DNA of 64,000 nt from Spiractinospora alimapuensis (GCF_018437505.1 NZ_CP072467.1:5356010-5420009); one strand, 5' to 3'; positions 19,012-27,729 are shown, counted from the stretch's first letter. The notes: generated by a model from the letters alone, not told the origin. Numbers and translations are program-made.

Positions 19012-19784
19012 TGCGAGTAGTCCGCTATCGAGGCCAGGACGGGACGCCAGTGTGGGGGGAGCTGGGGACGGACGACGTGATCCGTCCGCTCGCCGCCCCA
19101 CCGTTCGGCCAGTACCCCGTCGACGACGTCCCGATGGAGTTCGGGGAGGCGGCACTGCTGGCGCCGGTCATCCCGCGCACCATCGTGTGTGTGGGCCGCA
19201 ACTATGCCGCCCACGCGGCGGAGTTCAACAACGATGTGCCCACCCGCCCGCTGCTGTTCATGAAACCGGCGTCGACCGTGGTCGGTCCTGGGGCGGCGGT
19301 TCGCTATCCGCCGGAGTCGGAACGGGTGGACCCCGAGGCCGAACTCGCGGTGGTGATCGGCCGCCCCGCGTTCCAGGTCAGCGCGGCCGACGCGCCGTCA
19401 GTCATCGGCGGCTACACCTGCGCCAACGACGTCACCGCCCGCGACCTCCAGAAGACCGACCCGGGGCAGCAGTGGACCCGCGGAAAGGGATTCGCCACGT
19501 TCTGCCCGGTGGGGCCATGGATCGAGACGGAGCTCGACCCCACCGACGTCGAGGTGACCTGCGCCGTCAACGGGGAGGTGACCCAGCGCGGTCGGACCAG
19601 AGACCTGATCTTCGACCTGCCGTTCCTCATCGAGTACGTCACCGCGTTCACCCGACTCCTCCCCGGCGACATCATCCTCACCGGAACCCCCGAGGGCGTA
19701 AGCCCCGTACGGCCTGGCGACAAGGTGGAGGTGTCGGCCAGTGGCCTGGGAACGTTGACCAACACCATCGAGACCGCGGAGTAG
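19011..19784 (+). CDS. Fumarylacetoacetate hydrolase family protein
   Basis: A 257-residue member of the FAH superfamily (acylpyruvases, 2-hydroxyhepta-diene-dioate isomerases, oxaloacetate decarboxylases). Conserved VGRNYAAHAAEF (61-72), FMKPAS, metal ligands E109 and E111 in DPEAELAVVIG and D140 in CANDVTARDLQ, and the C-terminal LTGTPEGV are present. ATG 19011 has GGAAGG 5 nt upstream; an in-frame GTG at 19005 is an alternative. The exact substrate cannot be told from sequence. A strong bidirectional hairpin follows. Confidence 0.87.
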   Translation: MRVVRYRGQDGTPVWGELGTDDVIRPLAAPPFGQYPVDDVPMEFGEAALLAPVIPRTIVCVGRNYAAHAAEFNNDVPTRPLLFMKPASTVVGPGAAVRYPPESERVDPEAELAVVIGRPAFQVSAADAPSVIGGYTCANDVTARDLQKTDPGQQWTRGKGFATFCPVGPWIETELDPTDVEVTCAVNGEVTQRGRTRDLIFDLPFLIEYVTAFTRLLPGDIILTGTPEGVSPVRPGDKVEVSASGLGTLTNTIETAE

Positions 19785-19826
19785 GACCAAGAGGTCGTGA
19801 CCACCCCCGGGCCCTCCAGAGGGGAA

Positions 19827-19863
19827 GTGGGTGGGACGGGGGCTCATGCCTCGGCCCACCCAC
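19827..19863. terminator. Bidirectional terminator between convergent genes
   Basis: A 9-bp outer stem (19827-19835 with 19855-19863), one A-G mismatch and a 5-bp inner stem close a 7-nt loop. It sits between the FAH gene and the convergent secreted-protein gene and can serve both. Confidence 0.65.
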
Positions 19864-19883
19864 CCGGAGGGGGCCAGAATGGC

Positions 19884-20552
19884 CTATCCGGCGGTGACCA
19901 GCGCGCGCCAGGTCACCGTGCCGACCCAGCCGTCGTCACACGGTGATTGGGCCTCGGCCACGACTTCCTCGCAGACCTGGTCACGCTGGAACTCCTTCAC
20001 CGCGTCCATCGTGTCGGTGTCGTACTCGCCGTTGTCGGAGTTGTCCGGCATGTAGCCGTAGTTGATCAGCAGGTTCTGGATCGCCAGCACCCCAGCCCCT
20101 TCATCACCGAGGTCGTAGTACCACTTGACTGGGTCCGGCCCCCAGTCCGGGTTGGGAGTGCTTCGGTCGAACTGGATGGTGTCCAGATGACCCCAGAACT
20201 CCTCCTTCATCTCCCCGTGCTCGCCGAGCCCGCGGTCCGCCTGGTACAGCAGTACGGCGTCCTCGACAGCGGTGGTGTAGTTGGGAATTGGGTGGTCCCC
20301 GTAGAACTGGTCCCCGTTCTCGTCCACCTCCGCGCCGAGGATGATGGTGGCCGCGTAGATGTTGATGTGGGTGTCGGTGTCGTTCGGATACTCCGGCCAG
20401 GGACGGTCCATGATGTCCGGAGCGTCGGCGGGTTCGATGGGTCCTTCCTCGGCCGTGGCGGTCGCCGATGTGGCGACCATCCCGCCTCCGAGCAGGGCGA
20501 CGCTCGCGAGACCGATGGTCGACTTCCGGGCCAGGCTGCGCATCATCGTCAT
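19884..20552 (-). CDS. Secreted peptidoglycan-binding domain protein, copy 1
   Basis: A 222-residue exported protein. A signal peptide is clear (MTMMRSLARKSTIGLASVAL, cleavage near ATA-EEG, about residue 34). The mature part has an N-terminal region of unknown fold (DAPDIMDRPWPEYPND, then GEHGEMKEEFWGHLD) and a C-terminal peptidoglycan_binding_1-like module with hydrophobic repeats (GVLAIQNLLINYGYMPD, TMDAVKEFQRDQ, WVGTVTWRALV). Two cysteines near the end (QVCEE, SPCDDG) could form a disulfide. ATG 20552 has GGGGGAG upstream. No catalytic residues are evident. Paralogue of the next gene; a separate transcript ended by the hairpin at 19827-19863. Confidence 0.85.
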   Translation of the reverse strand: MTMMRSLARKSTIGLASVALLGGGMVATSATATAEEGPIEPADAPDIMDRPWPEYPNDTDTHINIYAATIILGAEVDENGDQFYGDHPIPNYTTAVEDAVLLYQADRGLGEHGEMKEEFWGHLDTIQFDRSTPNPDWGPDPVKWYYDLGDEGAGVLAIQNLLINYGYMPDNSDNGEYDTDTMDAVKEFQRDQVCEEVVAEAQSPCDDGWVGTVTWRALVTAG

Positions 20553-20769
20553 GTCTCCCCCAATGGGATCCGCGTGCGGGTTACGTAAGACAGGACGGGC
20601 GCTCTCACCGCCCGGTTGGCCTGCGATTCCGCACTGTCCGCTTGCGGACGACCACGGCGCGGCGTGAACCTGGGGCGCGGTTGCGCGTCTGTCTAAACGT
20701 GTCTGCCGGCGGGCCTGGCGTCCGGGACCTCGGCGTGTGCCGGCAAAGGACCAGGAAGAGGACATCGAA

Positions 20770-20801
20770 GAGGCCGGGGCAATCCCGTGCGCCCCGGCCT
20801 C
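20770..20801 (-). terminator. Terminator after secreted-protein copy 2
   Basis: An 11-bp perfect stem (20770-20780 with 20791-20801) with a 10-nt loop lies 16 nt past the stop of the minus-strand gene starting at 21491, followed on that strand by TTCGATGTCC. It separates the two paralogues into independent transcripts. Confidence 0.65.
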
Positions 20802-20816
20802 GGTCCGTGGGTGTGT

Positions 20817-21491
20817 TCAGCCCGTGGCGACGAGCGCGCGCCAGGTCACGGTGCCGACGAGTCCGTCGTCGCACTGCTGTGCCGCTGCCTCGTCCTCCAC
20901 TTCCTCACACACGTGGTCACGTTGGAACTCCTTCACCGCCGCTGTGGTGTCTCCGCCATACTGGCCATCGACGTCGTCTTCCTTGTCGAAGTAGCCCTGC
21001 GTGAAGAGAAGGTACTGGAGGGCCTCGACGCCCGCACCGGAGTCGCCGTTGGTGTAGAAGTCCGGGCCAACGCGAGGCCCCCAGTCGGGAGTCTCCACAC
21101 TGGTGTCGAACTGGAGAGAGTCCAGGTGACCCCAGAACTCCTCCTTCATCTCCCCGTGCTCGCCCAACCCTTCCTCGAGCTGGTAGTACTCCACGGCCGA
21201 CGCCAGATCCTCGGAGTAGGTGTCGGTCGGGTCGTCCTGCCAATAGGGGATTCCGTCGCTGTTGTACTCGGCCCCGAGGATGACGGTGCCGGCGTAGATG
21301 TTCGGGTGCTGGTCGGTGTCGTTGGGGTACTCCGGCCAGGGACGATCCATGATGCCCGGAGCGTCGGCCGGATCGATCGGCCTCTCCTCGGCCATGGCGC
21401 TGGGGATCGTGGCCATGCCGACGAGCGCTGCGCCGGCGAGGCCGAGGCCAGAGAAGGTGAGAATCCTGCGCTTGGTGGTCAATACGGGCAT
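20817..21491 (-). CDS. Secreted peptidoglycan-binding domain protein, copy 2
   Basis: A 224-residue paralogue of the neighbouring protein with the same plan: signal peptide (MPVLTTKRRILTFSGLGLAG, cleavage near AMA-EERP, about residue 34), the shared DAPGIMDRPWPEYPND and GEHGEMKEEFWGHLD blocks, and a C-terminal peptidoglycan-binding module (GVEALQYLLFTQGYFDKED, TTAAVKEFQRDHVCEE, GLVGTVTWRALV). The conserved cysteine pair is kept although surrounding residues differ, so the duplication is not recent. ATG 21491 has GGGGAGA about 4 nt upstream. Divergent from the methyltransferase gene across a 192-nt gap. Confidence 0.85.
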   Translation of the reverse strand: MPVLTTKRRILTFSGLGLAGAALVGMATIPSAMAEERPIDPADAPGIMDRPWPEYPNDTDQHPNIYAGTVILGAEYNSDGIPYWQDDPTDTYSEDLASAVEYYQLEEGLGEHGEMKEEFWGHLDSLQFDTSVETPDWGPRVGPDFYTNGDSGAGVEALQYLLFTQGYFDKEDDVDGQYGGDTTAAVKEFQRDHVCEEVEDEAAAQQCDDGLVGTVTWRALVATG

Positions 21492-21683
21492 CGTCTCTCC
21501 CCGATGTGTTCGACTGTGACACGGGGCAGGACGCCCTTCCATCCGGGAACGGTTGGCGCCCATTCGGCTACTGACCGTTGACGGACGTCGTGGAGTGGTG
21601 TGTGAACCGAACGCGGGGCGGCGCGTCCGGTTCGCTGGTGCCGGGGGAGTGGGGTCGCGACGGCCCGGTCTAGACTGCCCGGC

Positions 21684-22301
21684 GTGACTCCCCCCTACTG
21701 GAACCACAACATCCACTACCAGCCGCTCGTCCTGGACGCCGTTCCCACCGGCTGCGAACGTGCGCTCGACGTGGGCAGCGGTGACGGCCTGCTCGCACGC
21801 CAACTCGCCGATCGCGCCACTGAGGTCGTGGGGGTTGACCCAACCCCCGCCATGATCACCACCGCGCGCTCCGCCACGCGGGACCTGGAGAACGTGTCCT
21901 TCCTGCGGGCCGACGTGGTCGAGGCAGCCGGGACCGAGCTGCCGGACGGCGGATTCGACTTCGTCTGCTCGGTCACCACGGTGCACCAGATCGGGCTGGA
22001 GCCGGCTCTGACGGCGATGCGCCGCCTCCTCGCCCCCGGAGGTCGTCTCTTCATCGTGGGTCTGGCGAAGAACAGCACTCCCGCGGACTGGATCGTCTCC
22101 GGGGCGGGACTCGTCGCCCACCAGTGGTTCAGTTGGCGCAGGGGAGGGGTCAGCGCCCCTGAGGGGATGCCCATCATGGACGGCGATATCAGCTGGGGGG
22201 AGGTGCGCCGGATCGCCACCCGCGAACTCCCCGGCGTCCGCTACCGCCGCCACCTGCTGTGGCGCTACTCCCTGCTCTGGGACAAGCCGACGGACGGTTA
22301 G
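21684..22301 (+). CDS. Class I SAM-dependent methyltransferase
   Basis: A 205-residue soluble protein with the Rossmann SAM motif ALDVGSGDG (27-35), the acidic end of strand 2 (VVGVDPTPAM) and the post-I aspartate region (LRADVVEA). The GTG start at 21684 gives MTPPYWNHNIHYQPLVLDAV, close to the start of many small actinobacterial methyltransferases. Substrate unknown; no metal-binding or DNA-recognition domain is attached. Its stop overlaps the stop of the convergent Uma2 gene. Confidence 0.85.
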   Translation: MTPPYWNHNIHYQPLVLDAVPTGCERALDVGSGDGLLARQLADRATEVVGVDPTPAMITTARSATRDLENVSFLRADVVEAAGTELPDGGFDFVCSVTTVHQIGLEPALTAMRRLLAPGGRLFIVGLAKNSTPADWIVSGAGLVAHQWFSWRRGGVSAPEGMPIMDGDISWGEVRRIATRELPGVRYRRHLLWRYSLLWDKPTDG

Positions 22302-22897
22302 GGGTCGGTCCGCGTCCCGGGATCGATCGGTAGCGTCGCGGTGTCCACACCGAGCTCTCCGAGGGCGCTGGGCAGCGTCACTCGCTCGCCGTAGGCGACG
22401 CGTTCGGTGCGCGTGTACCCCGCTCCGTCTGGAGCGTGGTGCACCGTACACAGCGCTGCGTACGGGTCGAAAATGGCATAGACCGGGATTGCGACCTGGG
22501 CGTAGAGACGCGCCTTCTCGTGATAGTCCCGGCGAACACTGCCTGGGGAGACGACCTCGATCGCGAGTTCCATCAGGTCGGGCGCGAACTTGCTGAGGTT
22601 CTTGGCAGCCTCGATCTCGGGTATGAGGGCCAGGTCAGGGCACAGTTCCGAGTCCGCGATGGCGATGGGGGAAGCCACATCCGTGACCAGTGCCCACTCC
22701 GGATTCAGTTGAGGTTCCAGCTCGGTCCACAGCCGGACGATCGTCTTACCGTGAACCGGTCGGACCGGGCTCATCATGATGCTTCCCCCGACGATCTCGA
22801 CCTTGTAGCCGTCAAGCTGATCCGCGAGCTGATGTACCTTCGCGCTGAGTTGGTCCAAGAGTGTGGTCACGCCAACCTCCCTACCGTCAGTCACCAT
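22298..22897 (-). CDS. Uma2 family (DUF820) putative endonuclease-fold protein
   Basis: PD-(D/E)XK-fold protein family abundant in actinobacteria and cyanobacteria, of unknown biological role. Conserved elements are visible: DGYKVEIVGGSIMMSP near the N-terminus, then CPDLALIPE, the ELAIEVVSPGS segment and the lysine in DYHEKARLYAQVAIPVYAIFDP. ATG 22897 gives 199 residues, normal for the family. ATG 22954 or TTG 22969 would add 19 or 24 residues, but the TAGTAT and palindrome upstream look more like promoter DNA than coding sequence. It is divergent from proA. Confidence 0.82.
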   Translation of the reverse strand: MVTDGREVGVTTLLDQLSAKVHQLADQLDGYKVEIVGGSIMMSPVRPVHGKTIVRLWTELEPQLNPEWALVTDVASPIAIADSELCPDLALIPEIEAAKNLSKFAPDLMELAIEVVSPGSVRRDYHEKARLYAQVAIPVYAIFDPYAALCTVHHAPDGAGYTRTERVAYGERVTLPSALGELGVDTATLPIDPGTRTDP

Positions 22898-22957
22898 GCT
22901 AGCGACCCGCTCTGACAACCGCGCTGGATCCTCCACGCCGAGCGGCGCCGACATACT

Positions 22958-22970
22958 ATTGTTGAACAAT
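22958..22970. promoter_or_regulatory. 13-bp perfect palindrome between Uma2 and proA genes
   Basis: ATTGTTGAACAAT is symmetric about its central G and is an AT-rich island in GC-rich DNA, 31 nt upstream of proA and next to a possible -10 (TAGTAT, minus strand) for the Uma2 gene. It resembles a dimeric repressor site of the GntR/TetR style. Which protein binds it is unknown. Confidence 0.5.
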
Positions 22971-23001
22971 CCTCACTCCGTCGAGCCCACGAGAGAAGAT
23001 C

Positions 23002-24261
23002 ATGACCGACACCGAGCGCGAGGTCCACGAGGTCGCTGCGCGGGCCAAGCGCGCTTCACACGAGCTCGCTCCGCTGGCCCGAGCAGCGAAGGACGCCGCG
23101 CTGTTCGCCATCGCCGACGCGCTGGTGGCCAACGCCGAGTCCATCGTCAAGGCCAACAGCGAGGACGTGGCCCGGGCCCGCGAGGGTGGTCAGCCGGAGG
23201 CGATGATCGACCGGCTCGCCCTCAGCACCGACCGTGTCGAGGCCATCGCCGACGCGGTCCGCGAGGTAGCCGAGCTCCCGGACCCGGTCGGGGAGGTCGT
23301 GCGGGGGAGCACCCTGCCCAACGGACTCGAACTACGTCAGGTGCGTGTCCCCATGGGCGTCGTCGGGGTGATCTACGAGAGCCGGCCCAACGTGACGGTC
23401 GACGCCGCGGTTCTGTGCCTCAAGAGCGGCAACGCCGCCCTGTTGCGTGGCTCCTCCTCGGCCTACACGTCCAACACCCGGCTGGTCGAGGTCATGCGGG
23501 CGGCGCTGGCCGACACCGACGTCCCGGCGGACGCCGTGCAGCTGGTGCCGGGAACCGGTCGTGAGTCCGCCCACGCCCTCATGCGGGCCCGTGGTCTCGT
23601 CGACGTTCTGATCCCGCGTGGCGGGCGTACCCTCATCCAGTCGGTGGTCACCGAGTCCACGGTTCCGGTCATCGAGACCGGTGAGGGCAACTGCCACGTC
23701 TACGTCGACAAGGCCGCCGACCTCGACAACGCGCTCGTCATCACCCTCAACTCCAAGGCGCAGCGGGTGTCGGTGTGCAACGCGGCCGAGACGTTGCTCG
23801 TGCACCGAGGAGTCGCCGAGGAGTTCCTGCCCCGGCTCGTCTCCGCGATGACGGAGCGCGGTGTGACCCTGCACGGGGACGAGCGCACCATCAACATCAT
23901 CGGCTCCGCCACGCCGGCCACCGAGGTCGACTGGGCCACCGAGTACCTCTCGCACGACCTCGCCGTGCGGGTGGTCGACTCGTTGGCCGAGGCGGTCGAA
24001 CACATCCGTCGATACTCCACCGGCCACACCGAGGCCATCGTCACCGACTCCACCTCAGCGGCACGCCAATTCGTCGCGCAGGTGGACTCGGCCGCGGTCA
24101 TGGTCAACGCCTCCACCCGGTTCACCGACGGCGGCGAGTTCGGGTTCGGCGCGGAGATCGGTATCTCCACCCAGAAGCTGCACGCCCGCGGCCCGATGGG
24201 GCTGCCGGAGATGACCTCGACCAAGTACGTCATCACCGGAGACGGGCACGTCCGCCCCTGA
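23002..24261 (+). CDS. proA: Glutamate-5-semialdehyde dehydrogenase (gamma-glutamyl phosphate reductase)
   Basis: Second step of proline synthesis, NADPH-dependent reduction of gamma-glutamyl phosphate. The 419-residue product is full length for the family, with [31 protein letters not shown] and the catalytic cysteine C259 in [14 protein letters not shown]. It starts [22 protein letters not shown] at ATG 23002. In related genomes it normally follows proB directly; here a 5.8-kb block intervenes, so it needs its own promoter, probably in the short gap containing the palindrome at 22958-22970. Confidence 0.96.
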   Translation: MTDTEREVHEVAARAKRASHELAPLARAAKDAALFAIADALVANAESIVKANSEDVARAREGGQPEAMIDRLALSTDRVEAIADAVREVAELPDPVGEVVRGSTLPNGLELRQVRVPMGVVGVIYESRPNVTVDAAVLCLKSGNAALLRGSSSAYTSNTRLVEVMRAALADTDVPADAVQLVPGTGRESAHALMRARGLVDVLIPRGGRTLIQSVVTESTVPVIETGEGNCHVYVDKAADLDNALVITLNSKAQRVSVCNAAETLLVHRGVAEEFLPRLVSAMTERGVTLHGDERTINIIGSATPATEVDWATEYLSHDLAVRVVDSLAEAVEHIRRYSTGHTEAIVTDSTSAARQFVAQVDSAAVMVNASTRFTDGGEFGFGAEIGISTQKLHARGPMGLPEMTSTKYVITGDGHVRP

Positions 24262-24273
24262 GCCCAGGAAAAG

Positions 24274-24309
24274 GTCGGGGGCGGCCCGGAGCCCGGACCG
24301 CCCCCCGAC
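24274..24309. terminator. Bidirectional hairpin between proA and the M48 gene
   Basis: A long GC stem (24274-24289 with 24293-24309, one bulge and one mismatch) lies between the convergent stops of proA and the metallopeptidase gene. Confidence 0.6.
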
Positions 24310-24315
24310 AACGTG

Positions 24316-25368
24316 TCAGGAACTGGGAGTGCCGTCGGAGTCCCGCCGGCCCGCGTTCTTCCACCGGTCGGCGACCGTGTCGAAGAGCTTGCCACCGGCG
24401 TTGGCCGCACTGCCGAAGAAGTCGCGCACCGTCCCCGCCAGCGGGTCGGAGCTGCGCTCCCACGACTCCTTGTAGGAGTTGGCCGCCTCACGGGCCTCCT
24501 CACCGATGGACGCGTCCCGGTCGGAATCCCGTCGCGGGTACTCCCCGTCCAGGATCCGCTGGTAGGAGCCGTCTTTCAGCCAACGGTCCAGCTCGGCGAG
24601 CCGGATCACGGCGAAGGGGTGGGTGTGACCGGACATGTTCAACAGCTTTAGCACACTGTCCAGCGCGTCGCCGCTGGAGTCGTACTCGCGGGCCTGCTCC
24701 AGCATGGCGTCGCTGTTCATCTCCGCCAACCGGGACCCACCCGCGATCTTCATCAGGGCCCGCTTGCCCGCCTCGGGGTCCTGTCCCGCCAGCACGCCGG
24801 CACGGTCGCAGGACAGCTCCGACTTACGGAACCACTCCTCCAGAGCGAGGATGATGGCGCGCAGTCCGATGTAGCCGAAGGGCACCCAGGCGACCCGCGC
24901 CGCGAGGTTGATCAGGAAGATGAGCATGGTGCGGTAGACCGCGTGACCACTGAGAATGTGCCCCACCTCGTGGCCGATGACGAAACGCTGCTCCTCGGGA
25001 TCCAACAGGTCGAACAGGCCCGTGGTGACCACGATGAACGGTTTGTCCATCCCGATCGCCATGGCGTTGGGGCGAGGGTCCATACGGACGTAGAGTTCCG
25101 GGACGTCCTTCATGTCGAGCACATAGGCTGCGTCGCGGACGTAGTCGTGGAGCTCCGGGAACTGGCGTTCGCTCGCCCGGACCGCACTGGCCAGGTGGAG
25201 TAGTCGCAGCGAACGCCGACTCAGAACCCCGGTGAACCGCTTGAACAGCTCATCGAACCCCTTGAGTGAACGCAGTGCCACGAGCGCGCCGCGGTCGGCG
25301 GGATGCTCGTAGGCGCGGGAGGAGATATCGGAGAGCCGGACGCGGGTGCGATCGGGTGTTGTGGCCAT
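24316..25368 (-). CDS. M48 family metallopeptidase
   Basis: Zinc endopeptidase of the HtpX/Ste24 clan. The 350-residue product has H133-E134-V-G-H137 with the third ligand E184 and supporting D188 in SELSCDRAG, the normal M48 pattern, preceded by GMDKPFIVVTTGLFDLLDPEEQ. A hydrophobic pair of segments (about 145-175) just after the zinc motif suggests membrane association. The C-terminal 60 residues are charged and carry no known domain. It starts at ATG 25368, divergent from nadD, and lies between proA and nadD as in related actinomycetes. Confidence 0.9.
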   Translation of the reverse strand: MATTPDRTRVRLSDISSRAYEHPADRGALVALRSLKGFDELFKRFTGVLSRRSLRLLHLASAVRASERQFPELHDYVRDAAYVLDMKDVPELYVRMDPRPNAMAIGMDKPFIVVTTGLFDLLDPEEQRFVIGHEVGHILSGHAVYRTMLIFLINLAARVAWVPFGYIGLRAIILALEEWFRKSELSCDRAGVLAGQDPEAGKRALMKIAGGSRLAEMNSDAMLEQAREYDSSGDALDSVLKLLNMSGHTHPFAVIRLAELDRWLKDGSYQRILDGEYPRRDSDRDASIGEEAREAANSYKESWERSSDPLAGTVRDFFGSAANAGGKLFDTVADRWKNAGRRDSDGTPSS

Positions 25369-25560
25369 ATGGGCATGCTATGCGTGATGGTTCGTCCACG
25401 CCACGGTTTCGGCCAACGAGATATGACGTGAAAATCATCGGGCGGTTCGGAACCGCGCCCCGCCGCCCCTAAGCACCAGAAACACCGCCTACCCTCTGGT
25501 GGGGAACGGGAGGCCGTGACCGACAACGGACACGGACCACGCGGCGAACGGAGACAACGG

Positions 25561-26172
25561 GTGTCCGAGGAAGACACGAAGAGACAACCGCGGCGAGTCG
25601 GGATCATGGGTGGCACCTTCGACCCCATCCACCACGGCCACCTCGTCGCCGCCAGCGAGGCCGCCTCACTGTTCGGCCTCGACCAGGTGGTGTTCGTGCC
25701 CGCCGGCAAGCCCTACCAGAAGGACGACAGCGAGGTCAGCCCGGCCGAGCACCGGTACCAGATGACCGTCATCGCCACCGTGTCCAACCCACGCTTCGTC
25801 GTCAGCCGCGCCGAGATCGACCGGACCGGCCCCACCTACACCATCGACACCCTGCGCGACTTCCGCGACCACTACGGGCGCGACACCGAACTCTTCTTCA
25901 TCACCGGCGCCGACGCGCTCGGCAACATCCTCAGCTGGAACAGCGCCGACGAGCTCTTCCAGCTCGCGCATTTCGTAGGCTGTAACCGACCCGGCCACCG
26001 GCTCGACGACGCGGGGCTTCCCCCCGGTCGTGTCAGCCTCGTGGAAGTCCCAGCGCTCGCCATCTCCTCTACCGAATGCCGAGAGCGGGTACGCAAGGGA
26101 GAACCCATCTGGTACCTCGTGCCAGAAGGTATCGTCCACTACATCAACAAGACCGGGCTCTACCGACACTGA
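25561..26172 (+). CDS. nadD: Nicotinate-nucleotide adenylyltransferase
   Basis: Forms deamido-NAD from nicotinate mononucleotide and ATP. The nucleotidyltransferase signature [16 protein letters not shown] follows the start closely, and the C-terminal [13 protein letters not shown] motif is intact. GTG 25561 (203 residues) has GGAGA with a 6-nt gap. An upstream in-frame GTG at 25516 is possible but its GGGAGG box is only 2 nt away. It is followed by rsfS, the usual partner. Confidence 0.94.
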   Translation: MSEEDTKRQPRRVGIMGGTFDPIHHGHLVAASEAASLFGLDQVVFVPAGKPYQKDDSEVSPAEHRYQMTVIATVSNPRFVVSRAEIDRTGPTYTIDTLRDFRDHYGRDTELFFITGADALGNILSWNSADELFQLAHFVGCNRPGHRLDDAGLPPGRVSLVEVPALAISSTECRERVRKGEPIWYLVPEGIVHYINKTGLYRH

Positions 26173-26195
26173 GACCCAGGAGGACCAACCGTCCC

Positions 26196-26570
26196 GTGAC
26201 CGCAACTCCAAGAGCCGTCGAGCTGGTCAACGTCGCCGCCGAAGCGGCCGCCGAAAAGCTCGCCAAAGACATCATCGCCTACGACGTGAGCGACCAGCTC
26301 GTCATCACAGACGCCTTCGTCCTCTGCTCCGCACCCAACGACCGCCAGGTCCGATCCGTCGTCGACGAGATCGAGGACCGGCTGCGCGCCGCCGGAGCCA
26401 AGAGCGTACGACGAGAAGGCGAACGAGACGGCCGCTGGGTCCTCCTCGACTACGTCGACATCGTCGTGCACATCCAACACGACGAGGACCGCGAGTACTA
26501 CGGACTCGAACGCCTCTGGAAAGACTGCCCCGAGATCCCACTGCCAGTGAAGAACTCCAGCGGTGACTGA
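26196..26570 (+). CDS. rsfS: Ribosome silencing factor RsfS (Iojap family)
   Basis: Binds L14 on the free 50S subunit and blocks subunit joining under starvation. GTG 26196 gives 124 residues with the family core (VISDxFVL-like LVITDAFVLCSAPNDRQV, GERDGRWVLLDYVDIVVHI and the final YYGLERLW). In-frame upstream codons to 26076 lie inside nadD and are rejected. A CAGGAGGA box lies 12 nt upstream. The stop overlaps the following phosphatase gene by 8 nt. Confidence 0.95.
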   Translation: MTATPRAVELVNVAAEAAAEKLAKDIIAYDVSDQLVITDAFVLCSAPNDRQVRSVVDEIEDRLRAAGAKSVRREGERDGRWVLLDYVDIVVHIQHDEDREYYGLERLWKDCPEIPLPVKNSSGD

Positions 26571-27189
26571 AACACGACGTGTGCTGTGCTGGCGACACGG
26601 CCAAACACGGTGGAACGCCGAGAAACGATTCCAAGGCCAAGCCGACATCCCACTCGACGAGGTCGGCGCCGCCCAAGCCGCCCACGCCGCGCGCATGCTC
26701 GCCCGCCTCAAACCCGACGGGATCGTCACCTCCGACCTCAGCCGAGCCGCCAGCACAGCCCAAGCCCTCGAAGCCGAAACCGGCCTCACCCCCAACACCG
26801 ACCCCGGACTACGCGAACGCTCCGCCGGTGAATGGGAAGGCCTCAACCGCGACGACATCATCGCCCGCTGGCCCGAGGAATACGCGAAGTTCAACGTCCC
26901 CGGCGGAGAGGACATGAACGACGTCGGCCAACGCGTCGCCCAAGCCGTCGACCGCGGACTCGCCACCATCCCCCCACACGGACTCCTCGTCGTCGTCAGC
27001 CACGGCGGAGCCATCCGCGCCGGCATCACCACCCTCCTCGGCCTCCCACCAGAACACCGAGAAAGCCTCGGCCCTCTCGGCAACTGCTCCTGGTCCGTCC
27101 TCGGCCCCTCCGCCACCGGCCGCTGGCGACTCCTCGAACACAACGCCGCCAGCCTCCCCGAAGAACGCATCCTCAGCGACGACCGCTAA
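26563..27189 (+). CDS. Histidine phosphatase family protein (phosphoglycerate mutase-like)
   Basis: The 208-residue product has the RHG signature with phospho-accepting H12 (WRHGQTRWNAEKRFQGQ), the acid/base region LRERSAGEWEG and the second histidine in VVSHGGAIR. This GpmB/CobC-like branch covers broad phosphatases, so the substrate is open. Position after rsfS is conserved in actinomycetes. GTG 26563 overlaps rsfS by 8 nt. The stretch around 26570-27190 uses CCA/CAC-rich codons but keeps normal codon-position GC bias. Confidence 0.9.
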   Translation: MTETRRVLCWRHGQTRWNAEKRFQGQADIPLDEVGAAQAAHAARMLARLKPDGIVTSDLSRAASTAQALEAETGLTPNTDPGLRERSAGEWEGLNRDDIIARWPEEYAKFNVPGGEDMNDVGQRVAQAVDRGLATIPPHGLLVVVSHGGAIRAGITTLLGLPPEHRESLGPLGNCSWSVLGPSATGRWRLLEHNAASLPEERILSDDR

Positions 27190-27266
27190 CCGTTTCGACT
27201 CCACGCCCACAGTCCGCTAAAGTAAGGGGAGTCCGCACGGGGGCCACCCCAAAACCGGACACCCAC

Positions 27267-27339
27267 GGGGCTATGGCGCAGTTGGTAGCGCGCCTCCATG
27301 GCATGGAGGAGGTCTGGGGTTCGAATCCCCATAGCTCCA
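27267..27339 (+). tRNA. tRNA-Ala (anticodon GGC), copy 1
   Basis: A 73-nt cloverleaf: acceptor GGGGCTA with TAGCTCC (one G-U pair), D arm GCGC/GCGC, anticodon stem CCTCC/GGAGG around loop ATGGCAT (anticodon GGC at 27300-27302), variable AGGTC, T arm TGGGG-TTCGAAT-CCCCA, discriminator A. CCA is not encoded. TAAAGT about 50 nt upstream may be the -10. Identical in sequence to the copy at 37551. Confidence 0.97.
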
Positions 27340-27346
27340 CGAGACT

Positions 27347-27398
27347 CGGGACGACCCTGCTCGGGGGCCTTCGGCCTCCTCGCGGGGTCGTCCCGTTT
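27347..27398 (+). terminator. Terminator after tRNA-Ala copy 1
   Basis: An 11-bp perfect outer stem (27347-27357 with 27385-27395), an inner GGCC-TTCG-GGCC type stem and a following TTT: a strong intrinsic terminator for the tRNA transcript. Confidence 0.75.
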
Positions 27399-27560
27399 GT
27401 GCTTGTCGGGGGGGCGACCCCCCGTGCCCCCCGCGTGGCAACGTTGGTTGTTGTCGGACGGGGTTGGGGGCCTGGTGGGGTGGTTGTTGCCCTTGCCTCG
27501 GATGGTTTGGGCCGACGTGCTCGGGGGCCTTCGTTAGGCGTTGCGCGCCGGGCCAGCGCA
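27396..27560 (+). repeat. Non-coding repeat block downstream of tRNA-Ala copy 1
   Basis: This stretch shares TTGTGCTTGTCGGGGGG, an exact 51-bp segment (27435-27485, identical to 37746-37796) and a TTAGGCG-TGCGCGCCGGGCC segment with the DNA behind the second tRNA-Ala. No gene with plausible codon use is present from 27340 to about 27729. Confidence 0.8.
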
Positions 27561-27729
27561 ACCTGGATCGCTGACTCACCGTGTTGGGGCCCTGTGAGGT
27601 AGCTGCGGCCGCCCGGGGGACATTCGCCCGGGCATGACAACGTCCGTGCTGCTCCCACTCATCACCCCGTTGATTGTCCAGGGGCGCCGACCGGGGTCGT
27701 GCGTTCGTCGGGACGGCTCGGATCCCCGC

